From the NCBI GenBank assembly GCA_027575805.1, contig JANBPU010000040.1:1-64000 (forward strand): a stretch of 64,000 bases of DNA. The letters are read 5' to 3'. This stretch comes from Mycoemilia scoparia. Its lineage: Eukaryota; Kickxellomycota; Kickxellomycetes; Kickxellales; Kickxellaceae. The notes below the pieces were generated by a model. It saw nothing but the letters and a program-made list of their open reading frames with translations, had not been told where the DNA came from and did no database searches. This document shows positions 33,306 through 43,534 of this stretch, piece by piece. The translations under genes were made by a program, and so were the position numbers. Every line of letters begins with the position of its first letter. Position 1 is the first letter of the stretch.

Positions 33306-33429
33306 GTCAACCAACATTCCACCCTTTTCTTGTCATTACAAAACTCACATTTCATCTTCGCATCATAGTCATCATCTACTTTACACAGGGACAATTTGTA
33401 TATTTTTATCCAGTTCAGCATCATCAGCA

Positions 33430-34017
33430 ATGTTTAGCTTTACCAAGTCCATCTCCGCCACCGCTCTTGTCGTTGCCGCTCTTTCCTCCCTTGCCGCAAA
33501 TGTTGTTGCCTGGCACGACGTGGCTGTAGCAGAACTTCAATGCAAAGACTTCTGCGGCACCTTCACATTCTCTGAGGGCAGCCTCAGCAAGGGCAAGTAC
33601 CAGACCCTCATCAACGTCAAAGTTGACAGATCCAATCCCGCCGAGCACTACATGTGGCACATCCATGACAATCCCGTTGCTGCTGGCGACCAGACCTGCG
33701 AATGTAACTCTGTTGGCGGTCACTTTAACCCTACTAAGATTCCAGAAGGAACCAAGTGTGACCCCTCTTGTGCCGTCGATACTTGCCATATGGGTGATCT
33801 TGCCGGTGTCTATGGCAACATCACTGGTGGAAGCTACACTGGCAAATTTGAAGGAAAGAAGCTCAACCTCTACACTCCAACCAAGTTGGCCCAGGCCGGT
33901 ACTTCCATTGTTGTTCACGACTGTAATGGAAAGAAGGTTTGCTGTGGTACCATTAACCTTGTTAAGGATGTAAAGGGTAACCCCGTCCTTCGTGGCAGTA
34001 GTACCAAGAAAAACTAA
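33430..34017 (+). CDS. Secreted Cu/Zn-superoxide-dismutase-like protein A
   Basis: A 195-aa product with a signal peptide (residues 1 to about 27, cleavage near VVA|WHD). The SOD_Cu fold is visible: copper-ligand-like histidines 77 and 79 (MWHIHDNPV), 98 (VGGHFNPT) and 163 (SIVVHDC), plus His120 and Asp123 in CHMGDLAG, equivalent to zinc ligands of Cu/Zn SOD. The second zinc histidine (His71 of human SOD1) has no counterpart in the loop after GGHFNP. The active-site arginine position (RLACG) reads KVCCG, so Lys replaces Arg. N-glycosylation site NIT lies at 130-132. It resembles extracellular fungal SOD-like proteins. The C terminus has no GPI signal. Catalysis of superoxide dismutation is plausible but unproven. 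It is paralogous to the gene at 62996. Confidence 0.88.
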   Translation: MFSFTKSISATALVVAALSSLAANVVAWHDVAVAELQCKDFCGTFTFSEGSLSKGKYQTLINVKVDRSNPAEHYMWHIHDNPVAAGDQTCECNSVGGHFNPTKIPEGTKCDPSCAVDTCHMGDLAGVYGNITGGSYTGKFEGKKLNLYTPTKLAQAGTSIVVHDCNGKKVCCGTINLVKDVKGNPVLRGSSTKKN

Positions 34018-34370
34018 ACCCAGCTCTATATTCTGACAGATAAACCACGTTCCATAAGTAATATGTAGCCATTTCAAGTCCTGTTCAAATACCCCTACTA
34101 TCTTTTTGTCCCAATAAATCTCATTTCCCGTGTTGTATCAAAAATATTCATATGTATTGTTGTCTATCTGTAAACATGTAGCCCCATATCATACTCTAAA
34201 CTACATGAAATGTGTTCAAGAACATATTTGCAAATGTTTATTTTCCATTATTAAACAAAGTGTTGGTAAATATAAATATTAAATAAGCACTACATCTCAA
34301 TTACGTCAGCCAACTGTTAAAGGTCAAACAAAAAATATAATGCTAAACAAATATAAGGATAAATATAGAA
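34018..34370. other. Short convergent intergenic gap
   Basis: AT-rich 3' ends of the SOD-like gene (plus) and the unknown gene at 34371 (minus). An AATAAA at about 34113 could be the polyadenylation signal of the SOD gene. Confidence 0.5.
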
Positions 34371-35232
34371 TTATCGGGGAATCGTGTAGCCTGAATAGTT
34401 GTCGGTGACAATAAAGACATGAGCAGTTGAATCGTATTCTAAATTCTGCCCAGATCCATATACCTTGACTTCAAAGTCAATGTAACCTCCAGCATACCAA
34501 GTTGCATTATACATGATTTTGGGATAACGGACGTTTCCAGGAAATGATTGTTCTGAAATGAACTCAAGAGTTTCGTAGGTTTTCAAGAAATCGGTATATG
34601 CCTTGTCACCAAAATTGGTACGCACAATATTATCATCAATGAGAGAATCTTCCTGGATAAACTCATCGACCTCATCCATGACATTGATTATTTCGAGACA
34701 AAGCCTTTTTAAAAGCTCGGGGCTACTCGAAAAGGTGGATGCGACAACATCGCCATTGGAGTTAAGCCACCCTTTGGTATTGTAGCAATAATAGCTGATG
34801 CTTTCAAGATCTCTCACTCGAAAGAACTCGGAAACTCCAATAGCCTGGCCAGCTATTTCCAATGTGGTTTGCTCATTACCGTTACCATTGTCGCTTGAAA
34901 TAGGCATAGCACTTCTTTCAAGGGTGCATTCCCGCATCATATTTTTAACATTGTCACTGTCATCAAAAGTTTCGGGGTCTTCCAAATCACTTTCTAATAT
35001 TTTGGTGAAATTGACTAGATCAGCTAACGACCCCGCAATACCTTTTCTCTCTGTCTCATTCTGATGCTCGGTTGTATCATTTTTTAGATATATGACTATA
35101 ATAGTTATAAACATGAGAGTATAGCAAATACCTTAGCCAGCTTTTCAAAATTTGGTTTTATATTTTGAATTATAAATAGAGTGTGTGTACATATATAGTT
35201 ATATATTTACCTATCATTCCTGGTGGATTCAT
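34371..35232 (-). CDS. Unknown protein with 22-nt first exon
   Basis: Not recognised. The main open frame (34371-35095) has no good own start. A splice from a 22-nt first exon (35211-35232, ATG then G|GTAAAT) to acceptor TATAG at 35096-35097 yields a 248-aa protein starting MNPPGMIVIYLKNDT. An alternative start is the in-frame ATG at 35114, giving MFITIIVIYL, a very short hydrophobic head. The body is acidic (ILESDLEDPETFDDSDN, VMDEVDEFIQEDS). The C-terminal part, with NATWYAGGYIDFEVKVYGSG and HVFIVTDNYSGY, looks like beta-strands. It lies between the SOD-like gene and another unknown gene of similar layout at 35928, both minus strand. Confidence 0.55.
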
Positions 35233-35927
35233 ATTTTTACGCTTAATTTTACCTTTTGTCTTGTTTAGGATAAATAAAGAAAATGTTGTTCAAATATATT
35301 TGCAGAATAAATTGAAAAATGGTATATAAGGATGCAGTATACTAGCTTTTATAATTGAATAGGGTATCTGATTCTGTAACTGCTTTCGAACCCACTTGGT
35401 CAATCTCTAGAGAGAAATATGGAGTTATCATACACAATGGGAGACGAACAAGCTATTTATTATTCAGAAAGAAAGAAAAATGCCTAAGGGACCTGAATAG
35501 CTATCACAACAAAATATGATTACCAAATCTTCTCAACAATATGCCAGGGCTATTTCTTGGCCGCAACTACTTACTCATACAACCCTCCTCATTTGTTGAG
35601 TATATACTCAAATATGTTTATAAGCGTTTGGTCAATTCAGGGCAAGCATATCATACTGATTCCAGACACAACATTGAAATGACACTATTATATGAAAATA
35701 CAATAAACGTATAATTTATAGCAAACATCTAGTAAAGGGCATATATACTTTTTATTCAATTGTTTTTACCATTCTTTAAAATTGCTTTTCTCAGTTATTC
35801 ATTCTTAAGCATAGCTTGATTTTTTCTACATATTCCTTTTTCATTTAACCATTAAGATAAAAGTAAAAAAACTTGAAGATACAAAAACAAAACAAAATAC
35901 ACACAAGAATAAATAAAAGCAAGAGCT
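35233..35927. other. Intergenic DNA
   Basis: AT-rich gap between two unknown minus-strand genes. No repeat family copy or RNA was recognised. Confidence 0.5.
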
Positions 35928-37055
35928 CTAGAGGTAAAAACCATAGTCGTAGCTTTTACCAGGTCCAAGGTCATTTTCGGTAAAATGCATTTTCAGATGC
36001 ACTTCTCTGTATTCATTGTTGATAAAGAATAGATCAGCAACAAAGTCTCCAGTAATGGTTTTTGTAAACAGCAGGCCTGAATAGATATTCGCTTTCAGAA
36101 AATTAATTCTGATAACCTTCTTGGGACTGACTGTATTGGGGCTAAAGTAAAACACAGGCTCTTTGCTAATATACTCATGAAGTTGAGAATCGTTAGAAAA
36201 TGAAGCCTCCAAATCTACCATAACCTTTGAAACATGTGAAAAGTCACCATTAACTTCGCTTTCGCCATTATAACAATGAAGTCCAGGCAATTTGTTATAG
36301 TAAGCTTGAAGAACATGCTTGAAAATGCTTTTGGTTTGATGCTTGAACTCATTCAAGCCTTTAGTACTAACATTACCAGAACAAGTGTCTCTACCATGGT
36401 GTATTTTTCCTGATTTAACTCTGAATATATATGAATTTTCTTCAGAAGTATAACCGACCATATCCAGGCGTATCAATTTTTGCCATAATGGATCTTTGAT
36501 TTCATAACGATTATTTAGACCGTAAATCTCGTGTCTGATAACTTCGGAGTTATATTCACCTGTATTCCAATTGTGCGATTCAAAATCGGGAGTAACATTT
36601 CTGCCAGTTCTGCTGCGTATTCTGTCAGCATGCGCTATAAGGTGCTTTTCATTAATTTCTAGCTGACGTTGCTTTAGCTGCTCAATAGTGGTAATAGCAG
36701 GATCAAATCTAACCAGAAATTCATGGTCCAAGTACTCAATGTCTTTTATTCTCTGAAAGCGATTAACCGACTTGAATAATGGCAGTATGTTGTTTGCTAC
36801 TGCTGCTGAAGAAGGGGAAATGGGAGCAAGCGATACTATATTAATAAATACAAGGGTATACATATCATACACACATATATATATATACATTTTGGTTAGC
36901 TACATTTCAGTTTTTACTATTGTCGCATTACATCTATTTAAATCCTTACCTCCTTTAGTTTTACCAGGACCCAGCCCAGAAGTTCTGATGAATGAATGCA
37001 TAGGTGTTGGTCTATTATTCTTGGTGACTCTGTTTTTGTTCTTGTGATTGTCCAT
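35928..37055 (-). CDS. Unknown two-exon protein
   Basis: Not recognised. Proposed exons are 36950-37055 and 35928-36835 (337 aa), joined via GTAAGG and TATAG. The first exon codes a basic head (MDNHKNKNRVTKNNRPTP). An alternative start inside the intron (MYTLVFINIVSLAPISPSS) would give a signal-peptide-like N terminus, so secretion is possible. Conserved-looking parts are IKDIEYLDHEFLVRFDP, HNWNTGEYNSEVIRHEIYG and the ending FINNEYREVHLKMHFTENDL. Single cysteines are few. Composition is protein-like along its length. The position next to another unknown gene and the SOD-like gene suggests a small accessory block, perhaps of secreted products. Confidence 0.6.
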
Positions 37056-37951
37056 AAAAAAATAAATGGTCGTACGGATATGTAGATTGTTTTGTATATT
37101 ATGTTTGTTCCAATACATTCCATATTTATACTCTACGTTTTTGTTCTGGTTCCAGTTTGATTCTATATAATCTTACTCAAGATTTCGTTTATTTTTGGGT
37201 GCTTTGGACTGAGTTGATCATCGCCTTGGTTGAAAAAATGCGATGTAACATAAATACCCATTAAAGCTCGACATTGAGCAAAGGACCCCTTCTCTCTCTT
37301 TTTCTGGACAGAAAAAGATTAGTAATTTTTGAACCATATCAGTCAACTATATCAATTTCTTTGCCAGCCATCTGACCTACTCATTAATTTAAAACTTTTT
37401 GAGAATGTTCTAGGTATAAAGGCAGATATGAGCATATTTATTTGGTTTCTATTTTTAGATGAGGTCAATGTAACAAGAACAACGACTTGTCATGGAGAGC
37501 ACGAACATGTTTGTAATCAAAAGAATACGATCATTGAGACGAATCTCTAACATTTCCCAATCACTGATCGGGTATATCAGCTTTCAGGGATTGACCTGAG
37601 CCAAGACTTTTAGTAAACATAAACCAAATCGGTCTCTGTCTGTCCTCTATCGCACTTGTCAATCATCCTTTCTAGTCGCAACGTACCACATTACCAAAAC
37701 CACGGAATACTAACTCAATAACTAAATGGCGAAGTTTCACTAGTGATCAAATGTATGGCTGACATATTTGGGTCCTCAGATGTTTCTTAAACCACCAGCC
37801 ATTCCGCTCTGCAACTCCTGAGGATCCATTTTTGCCCAAGGCTGTATGAAATCTGACCATGTATTATTTTAAGTTATTTTAAATTACCAAATAAAAATAA
37901 TTATAAAAACAAGTAACCACGTTTAGATAAATTAAGCACAATGAAAGTATA
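37056..37951. other. Intergenic DNA with R3 repeat
   Basis: Between an unknown gene and receptor 4. It holds an R3 copy (minus) at about 37729-37863. The rest is AT-rich. Confidence 0.5.
37729..37863 (-). mobile_element. R3 miniature element, minus orientation
   Basis: Reads in reverse as ATGGTCAGATTTCATACAGC ... CTAGTGAAACTTC. Matches the copies at 41.5, 42.9 and 46.7 kb through AGCCTTGGGCAAAAATGG and CTCAGGAGTTGCA. Confidence 0.6.
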
Positions 37952-39781
37952 TTACACAATCCGGATATTGTTGGGACCACTATGTTGATTTTGAGTTTCA
38001 GATGATGCGTTGTTATTCCAAGGAGGATACGTAAATCCATCGCTCAGATGCTTTTGGTTTTTGGAATTAGTAGAATTAAACCCGTTATTAGCAATCTGGT
38101 GAACATCACCATGGCCGTCATCATCATTGGGAATGGCAAATACTGTATTACTTCCATCGTGTATTTGATGTAACGAAGTCGGTGTAGGGTATGGAGCAAC
38201 TCGGCTATTAACTACTCCAAAACTACTGCCATTGGTACCAACCCCGCCAAACTGACCAATCGAGTCCTTTTGAAATGAAGAGTGATAATGGTCACCCCAT
38301 TGACTAGTCGATGTTGGGGGATACCTGAACGTCAGTCCACTAGGGTTGGCGGCAACATTTGCTCTATCACTGTGACTCGTGCTTGGCTTATCTCCATAGT
38401 AATGGTTTTCCTCCTCGTCATTAAAGCCATCTGTATTAACTTTGTTATTAGCAAGCATCTTTGTAATGTTGCGGATATTGCTGGTGCTCTGATCAGAATG
38501 GTTCGAGCGGCGACGGCGAAGGCGTAAAGTTTTACGAATTCGCTTGAGCACTGCCTCACGGATATCATCAAGAGCGGGATTGGCCAAAAACACCACGAAA
38601 CACAAAAATCCCTGTAACGATGGCATAACAATGCCCATTGTCGATGTCCAGTCTACATTATCAGTGCTCACGTATATCGTGATCCATGGGCTGCAAAGTA
38701 TAGGGATGATAGGGTAAAGCACAAGACGGATGATGGTGTAACGGATGACCCTGCGGCGCTGCTTCTTCACTGGGTCGTTGTAGCTTTCTCCCGTAAGGGG
38801 TGGCCCACCCTTGGATGTACTATGCTTGAAGCTGTCAAAGCGGACATTGGATACATGGCGTGGGTTATTGAACATTTCGCCTATCTCGCCACCATGGAAG
38901 CTAGAAAGCTGAGTTGGAGGTGTGTTGTAGAGCTCTGAATTTTTGTTCCATGGGCTTAGCTCATCCTTGGCTTGCTGAGGGGTGGATCCAACAAAGTGGC
39001 CAGATGGTGGGTTGTGGTGAGGCGTAGCACTGGAAGATTTTCCATTTGAGGCCTCTGGAATCCGTAGGCGGTCACTGTTCAGCCTTGTCCAAATGGGCAG
39101 TAGGCGAAGCGCGACCCAGGAACATATGACAAAACAGTAAACAAGGCCGATGATATTCCAAACATAGAGCATCCAGAATTGGATCAGCAGCTTCCTTCCC
39201 GAGCTCGAAGTAACAGCGATGATAGAGTATTGTTTGATCCTTACAACATCTTCAAAGAAATAGAAGAAGAGCTGGGAAACGAGAATGGTGAGAGACCAGG
39301 CAATGAGTTCATAAAACTTGCTAATCTTCTTTGCAAACCGGTGCTTATTATAAATAACAGTCAAGTGAAGGTGGAAGGCAATACAACATGTGGTGAATAC
39401 AAAAGCATTGTGACTGCATGAATACATGAACATCAGGGCTCTTAGGTGTCTTCCCTTCATGCGGTCCATAATCGAGTCAGTATGCCATATTATCATGCAT
39501 AGAGCGAATAATGAATCGGCGACAGCAAGAGAGGCAGATAAGCGAAAAGATGGTCTCATGCCGATATTTGGCTTTACAAAGCAGTATCCAGCAACTGTGA
39601 TGATAATAATCGAGGCCATTACTAGATTAGCGATGGCCATGTTATAGCCAACAGTAGACATACCAGTCATCTTGGCATAGAGGAGCTTTGCGACCCAGCC
39701 TGGAGGTGCATTTGGGTGAACGAGTGGTAGAGCCCACTCGCTCTCCAGTTCGTAGTACCGACGGACTAGCCCACTAATCAT
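37952..39781 (-). CDS. 7TM receptor-like protein 4
   Basis: The preferred start is ATG at 39781 (609 aa: MISGLVRRYYELESEWALP). The open frame extends 71 codons further upstream, but that part looks unlike the family. The seven TM pattern is intact. Family motifs are RPSFRLSASLAVAD, LRALMFMY, HLHLTVIYNKHRFAKK, FYELIAWSL, RRRVIRYTIIRLVLYPIIPI and FLANPALDDI (the usual aromatic FW after Asp is absent). The third cytoplasmic loop (about 150 residues) is rich in Pro, Asn and His. The C-terminal tail (about 150 residues) is Ser/Asn/Gly-rich and ends NNIRIV. It is a probable plasma-membrane receptor. CAG and CGG-like triplets upstream and a GC-richer 5' region suggest a long leader. No intron was detected. 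Confidence 0.82.
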   Translation of the reverse strand: MISGLVRRYYELESEWALPLVHPNAPPGWVAKLLYAKMTGMSTVGYNMAIANLVMASIIIITVAGYCFVKPNIGMRPSFRLSASLAVADSLFALCMIIWHTDSIMDRMKGRHLRALMFMYSCSHNAFVFTTCCIAFHLHLTVIYNKHRFAKKISKFYELIAWSLTILVSQLFFYFFEDVVRIKQYSIIAVTSSSGRKLLIQFWMLYVWNIIGLVYCFVICSWVALRLLPIWTRLNSDRLRIPEASNGKSSSATPHHNPPSGHFVGSTPQQAKDELSPWNKNSELYNTPPTQLSSFHGGEIGEMFNNPRHVSNVRFDSFKHSTSKGGPPLTGESYNDPVKKQRRRVIRYTIIRLVLYPIIPILCSPWITIYVSTDNVDWTSTMGIVMPSLQGFLCFVVFLANPALDDIREAVLKRIRKTLRLRRRRSNHSDQSTSNIRNITKMLANNKVNTDGFNDEEENHYYGDKPSTSHSDRANVAANPSGLTFRYPPTSTSQWGDHYHSSFQKDSIGQFGGVGTNGSSFGVVNSRVAPYPTPTSLHQIHDGSNTVFAIPNDDDGHGDVHQIANNGFNSTNSKNQKHLSDGFTYPPWNNNASSETQNQHSGPNNIRIV

Positions 39782-40769
39782 GGCTGTTTGATGGCTGGCA
39801 AGGTCTGTGTTGTTAGAATGCAAGGTTCCAGATATAATGAAGCAACAGCGACGGTTAGGCTGCAGAGTTGGTGGTTGTAAAGTGGCGGTAAAGAGGACAA
39901 AAAAGGAAAGTTCTTGTAGCCACAACCACGAGCGCACAAACAATAAGCCAGTAGCAGTGATGGGCCAGATTAAGCGAGCACCACAAAGCACCAAGAGAAG
40001 AAGGGAAGGACTGAGGGTATGAATAGACCCACAAAAGGCGTGTTGAAAGTAAAGAAAGGGAGGAAATGAAGACGAAAGGCAATATTGTGACTGAACAACA
40101 GATATCGTGGTCGCCAGGGACAGGAGGACTATTTAACAGAACGGGATGGGTCGGCATTGTCTGACAAGTTAATGAAAATCCCGAAGACATGTACAGAGGG
40201 AAAACAGCGAGCTTGTGCTATCTTGGTGCTGGCACTGATAATGATGGCTATGATGATGGCGATGACTGCACAGGAACACCGCTGCCGCTGCAGCTGATAC
40301 AAGATTACATTATCCTCATCCATACCAAATGGAGAGCCTCATTAGCTGAATATCCACGCAAATTTGCATAAAACCCCACTGGAAACATTAAATACTATCA
40401 GCAGCAGCAGCAGCTTTAGATGGCATCTCAGCGATATGGGACGTGGTCTTTGTTTGTATCAGAAGTCATTCCAGGCACTGCGTTGAAATTCTGTTGGTGT
40501 GTCTCAATGCGCCGTTGTCAATCACAGACTGCTTTGGGAAACCGTGGCCAATGATCTTGGCAATCTGGACCAACCATACACTAAGGCGATTTACCCCCAT
40601 CACATAACCTTATAAAGCCATCCCTGCGTACTGATCAGCTAATGAATAAACTTGTTATGTTTTATTTGATATCTACATGTAAGTGTGGAACCAGTGTGTG
40701 GCACCAAAGCAAACCCAAAGCCAATCTGGATAATGATAGTGCTTGACACTACTGGAGCCCTTCATTTTG

Positions 40770-41077
40770 TACATATGGCAGGTTCTTCATCAAAAGGGAA
40801 CGACCCTGTGCCCTCATACATTCCTGAAAGTTTGGCCCATAAATTGTACATTTTGGGGGATCATTGGCGAGATTATTCCAGTACACCTCTAGTGGAGACT
40901 GCCATAATATGGCTGAATCTCCTTTAAAGGTGTACCACAATAATACCCAGGATAATAGCCAATAATCCGTCAGGTTCCAACCAAAGCGTATGGGTTATGG
41001 GCCGACTTGCGGGGTGTGTATGAGGGTACCAATCTGTTTCCAATTGATGGAGAACTACTTGCCATATGGCCAGAAGA
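40770..41077. repeat. Inverted pair of R2 repeats
   Basis: A minus copy (40770 to about 40910, AGGTTCTTCATCAAAAGGGA ... CCAGTACACCTCTAGTGGAG) is followed at once by a plus copy (about 40912-41077, CTCCTTTAAAGGTGTACCAC ... GATGGAGAACTACTTGCCAT). Together they make a head-to-head palindromic unit of about 300 bp able to form a large hairpin. Confidence 0.65.
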
Positions 41078-41517
41078 ACAAATATTTTTCTTTGCAAGCT
41101 GTATTGTTTAGGCTAAGTTGAATCGCATCCCCAAGGTTGGTCAACACATGCCAGATCAAGGACTTGGGGTGCATTCTTCCTTCCATTAATGCACCAGCGA
41201 CAGATCTTGGGGCGAAATAATAGAACAGATATCAGGTCTACTACAAGACTAGTCCTGGTATGATGGCGTGGTGGATTTTGTCTATGAAGTCTGAAACAAT
41301 TTGAGCCAGTATAATCACCGCAAAGTCTACTAGAGCGCTCTGAAAGTGATTCGGTTAAACAAAGTCTATACAGTATAGACACTGCAACTATGGCGATGAC
41401 ATTCCCGGATAATGGAAGAAGCAGAAGATATGGGGGGTACTTTCCAAAGATCTACGTTGTATTAGCGGTAGCAAATTACCGAGAGATCAAGTCCTGCTAA
41501 AAATGGAAACTTTTAGC

Positions 41518-41655
41518 TATATGACCAAAGTTTACAAGGCTTTGGGCAAAATGGCCCTCAGGAACTGCATACAAATTGGCTCAGGATTGGACCAAAGCCC
41601 AAGGGCCCATCTCTGTCTAACATATATTTGATTGCTAGTGAAACCTTGTCATATA
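41518..41655 (+). mobile_element. R3 miniature element, copy a
   Basis: 138 bp starting TATATGACCAAAGTTTACAA and ending GAAACCTTGTCATATA. The ends form an imperfect inverted repeat of about 16 bp. The body shares GGCAAAATGG, CTCAGGA and GGATTGGACCAAA with the other copies. Confidence 0.65.
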
Positions 41656-42943
41656 GACATTTCTTTTGAAAATGGCATAGTAATGCCACTATCCCATCAA
41701 AAGAAGTGATGAATTATCCCTTCACTATTTAGTTTGCCTTTTTCGGGCCATTTAATTGACTATACCGGCAACTATGCCACATTGAAAAGAAAAATGCCAG
41801 TGCCAATGGGGGTCTGTGATTGCCTGATGCCACAATGATAGGACCGTTAATATCCCTTATCACTGACTCTTCGGCTATCAGGGGCCGAGTGTGCCTAAAT
41901 TGGCCTTTATGGAGCACCCCATGAATGCGATTATAGCCCCATTGTCTTCGATTCATTAACATAGACGTATATATTATATACAAACGCCATTTTTTGGCAC
42001 TGATCAGCATGTGCTTTCCTTATAATGGTCCAACATTCACTACAACTAATGCATTAGATTTTTGAAGAAATAGATATTTCAAATCATTTACTGAACAAAT
42101 ATTTCCCCAAGCTCCACAAGTTGCACCCCAAAACCCTCTCCAATACGCTAATACCACTATCCCGGGGACCAGCTATGCCATTCCTTAGACAGTCACTATT
42201 TGTACAATTTCAAGGTCATCCGATTATCCCCCCAATTCAATTATATCCGATCCATTCATCTTCGGCCGAGACCTTTTTGATTGCCATCATTGCTAAGTCG
42301 TGCTCAAAATTTAACTAAAGGAACCATTTATACTGTTATATACATCAGGCTAAGTGATATATATCCGTGTTCATTATGTGTTGTTTCTTACCCAGAGACA
42401 AGGTAGACAAATCATATATGTTTTTACCATGGTCAGAAAATATTTCAAATATAATTCTTTATCTTTTGCTGGATTAAACCAAGAAAAAACCAGCTATAAT
42501 CATGATAAAAGTATTCGAATAGTTGTTTTGGCTACCAATTGGACCAGACCGACTGCAATGGTGCGCGTGCGTACGTGCGCCTTGCTGCAAGTTACCCACA
42601 GACAAAGCAAAGGTACAGCATGGGGGCCTTTATGTGCCGATCCGGTTTTTCTTGCTAACAAACCAGTTGATATGCTGTGACCACTAAAAAACCTGATAAT
42701 GGCCACTATAACATAGTAATATATTGCACTTTATCGACACGCAGGTTTATTAGCTTTCACACAAAGGTTTTGTTCAGCCAAACTTTCTTATTGTGAAAAA
42801 CTACATCCGAAAAAAGCTTTCATGAGCAATTAGTCACTGCGTGTTTCACATGACAAGTATTACATTATCAAAGTATCTATCCACCCAAATAGTAACTAAT
42901 GTTGTTGTGTTTTGTTGAGACCATCAAATAAGTGCAGGTAGGC

Positions 42944-43077
42944 ATGATCAGAATTCATAAGGCATTGGACAAAATGAGTTCCTAGGAGTTGCATACAAAA
43001 TAGCTGATGGTTGGACCAAAATCTAAGAACCCGCTTTTGTTTATTTCTCATATGATCTCAAGTGAAATTTCGCTATA
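42944..43077 (+). mobile_element. R3 miniature element, copy b, abutting R1
   Basis: Matches copy a through GCATTGGACAAAATGAG, AGGAGTTGCATACAAA, GGTTGGACCAAAATCTAAG and CAAGTGAAATTTCGC. Its right end is directly followed by an R1 element, inserted at a TA. Confidence 0.6.
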
Positions 43078-43194
43078 TGGGCAATAATTTTTGAAGGGTG
43101 AAAGTTTACTAGTACAACTGGACATCCATTTGGCTGTGACTGCCCCTATAATCACTGGTCACCAAAATTCACCCTTCAAAAATTATGATCCATA
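43076..43194. mobile_element. R1 MITE, complete copy
   Basis: TGGGCAATAATTTTTGAAGG ... CACCCTTCAAAAATTATGATCCA between TA dinucleotides, inner element at 43078-43192 (115 bp). Near-perfect inverted ends. The centre has GGACATCCATTTGGCTGTGA and CCCCTATAATCACTGGTCAC. Confidence 0.85.
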
Positions 43195-43235
43195 TAAAAA
43201 TCCATTCAATAGCTGAGATTTGGTGATGAAATATA

Positions 43236-43241
43236 AAAAAG
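43236..43241 (-). terminator. Pol III T-run terminator of 5S gene
   Basis: A run of six T on the minus strand a few bases downstream of the 5S 3' end. Confidence 0.7.
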
Positions 43242-43243
43242 CA

Positions 43244-43361
43244 AATTGCAACACCAGGTGTTCCCACTTGGTCCCCCACAGTAGTACTCTCCTGGCCATA
43301 ACGAGCTTGGTTACGGTGATCGGACGGGAACCGACATTTTCTCGTTTGTATGGTCTCAATT
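43244..43361 (-). rRNA. 5S ribosomal RNA
   Basis: On the minus strand the sequence reads AATTGAGACCATACAAACGA ... CCGTCCGATCACCG ... AAGCTCGTTATGG ... GAGTACTACTGTGGGGGACC ... GGGAACACCTGGTGTTGC. These are the conserved 5S elements: GACCATAC, the CCCGTCCGATC loop, the box A region AAGC, the box C region GTACTACTGTGGGGGACC and GGGAACACC. The first and last ten bases pair to form helix I. A T6 run lies just after the 3' end, the usual RNA polymerase III terminator. It stands alone, unlinked to other rDNA, as in many fungi with dispersed 5S genes. The length of about 118 nt is normal, with ends uncertain by a few bases. Confidence 0.9.
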
Positions 43362-43534
43362 CAAAAATTTTTAAAAAATAAAAATAGTATACAAATTAGA
43401 AAATCTAACAATATCACTTATATTCTAATTTACCAAATACTAACTTGAATTAACTAAAATGATTGTGGGTGATCGATACGTTTGAACAACAGTTAAAACT
43501 TTAGAAACAAAAAATATGCTAGTTTGGGTGCTTG

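Larger units (their letters stand above)
28833..33429. other. Gene-poor region
   Basis: About 4.6 kb with no confident gene. It holds an interrupted open frame at 30733-31389, a short R1-like remnant ending at about 30215, an R2 copy (minus) at about 31980-32185 and the SOD promoter. The rest is AT-rich with no recognised function. Confidence 0.5.
39782..43534. other. Repeat-rich gene-poor region (first part)
   Basis: No confident protein gene. It holds the CAG run at 40399-40414, an inverted R2 pair at about 40770-41077, R3 copies at 41518 and 42944, an R1 element at 43078 and the 5S rRNA gene. Remaining DNA is unassigned. Confidence 0.5.

Noticed and set aside
36836..36949. ATGs inside the proposed intron of the gene at 35928
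   Set aside because: The stretch is a TA/TG-rich intron-like sequence with good splice sites; kept only as an alternative start in the annotation.
39782..39994. Upstream 71-codon extension of receptor 4
   Set aside because: Although in frame, it contains no family feature; the next ATG at 39781 gives an N terminus of family-like length.
41113..41382. Arg/Cys-rich frame, considered as a transposase relic
   Set aside because: No catalytic triad or integrase/transposase motif could be made out in any of the three minus-strand frames.
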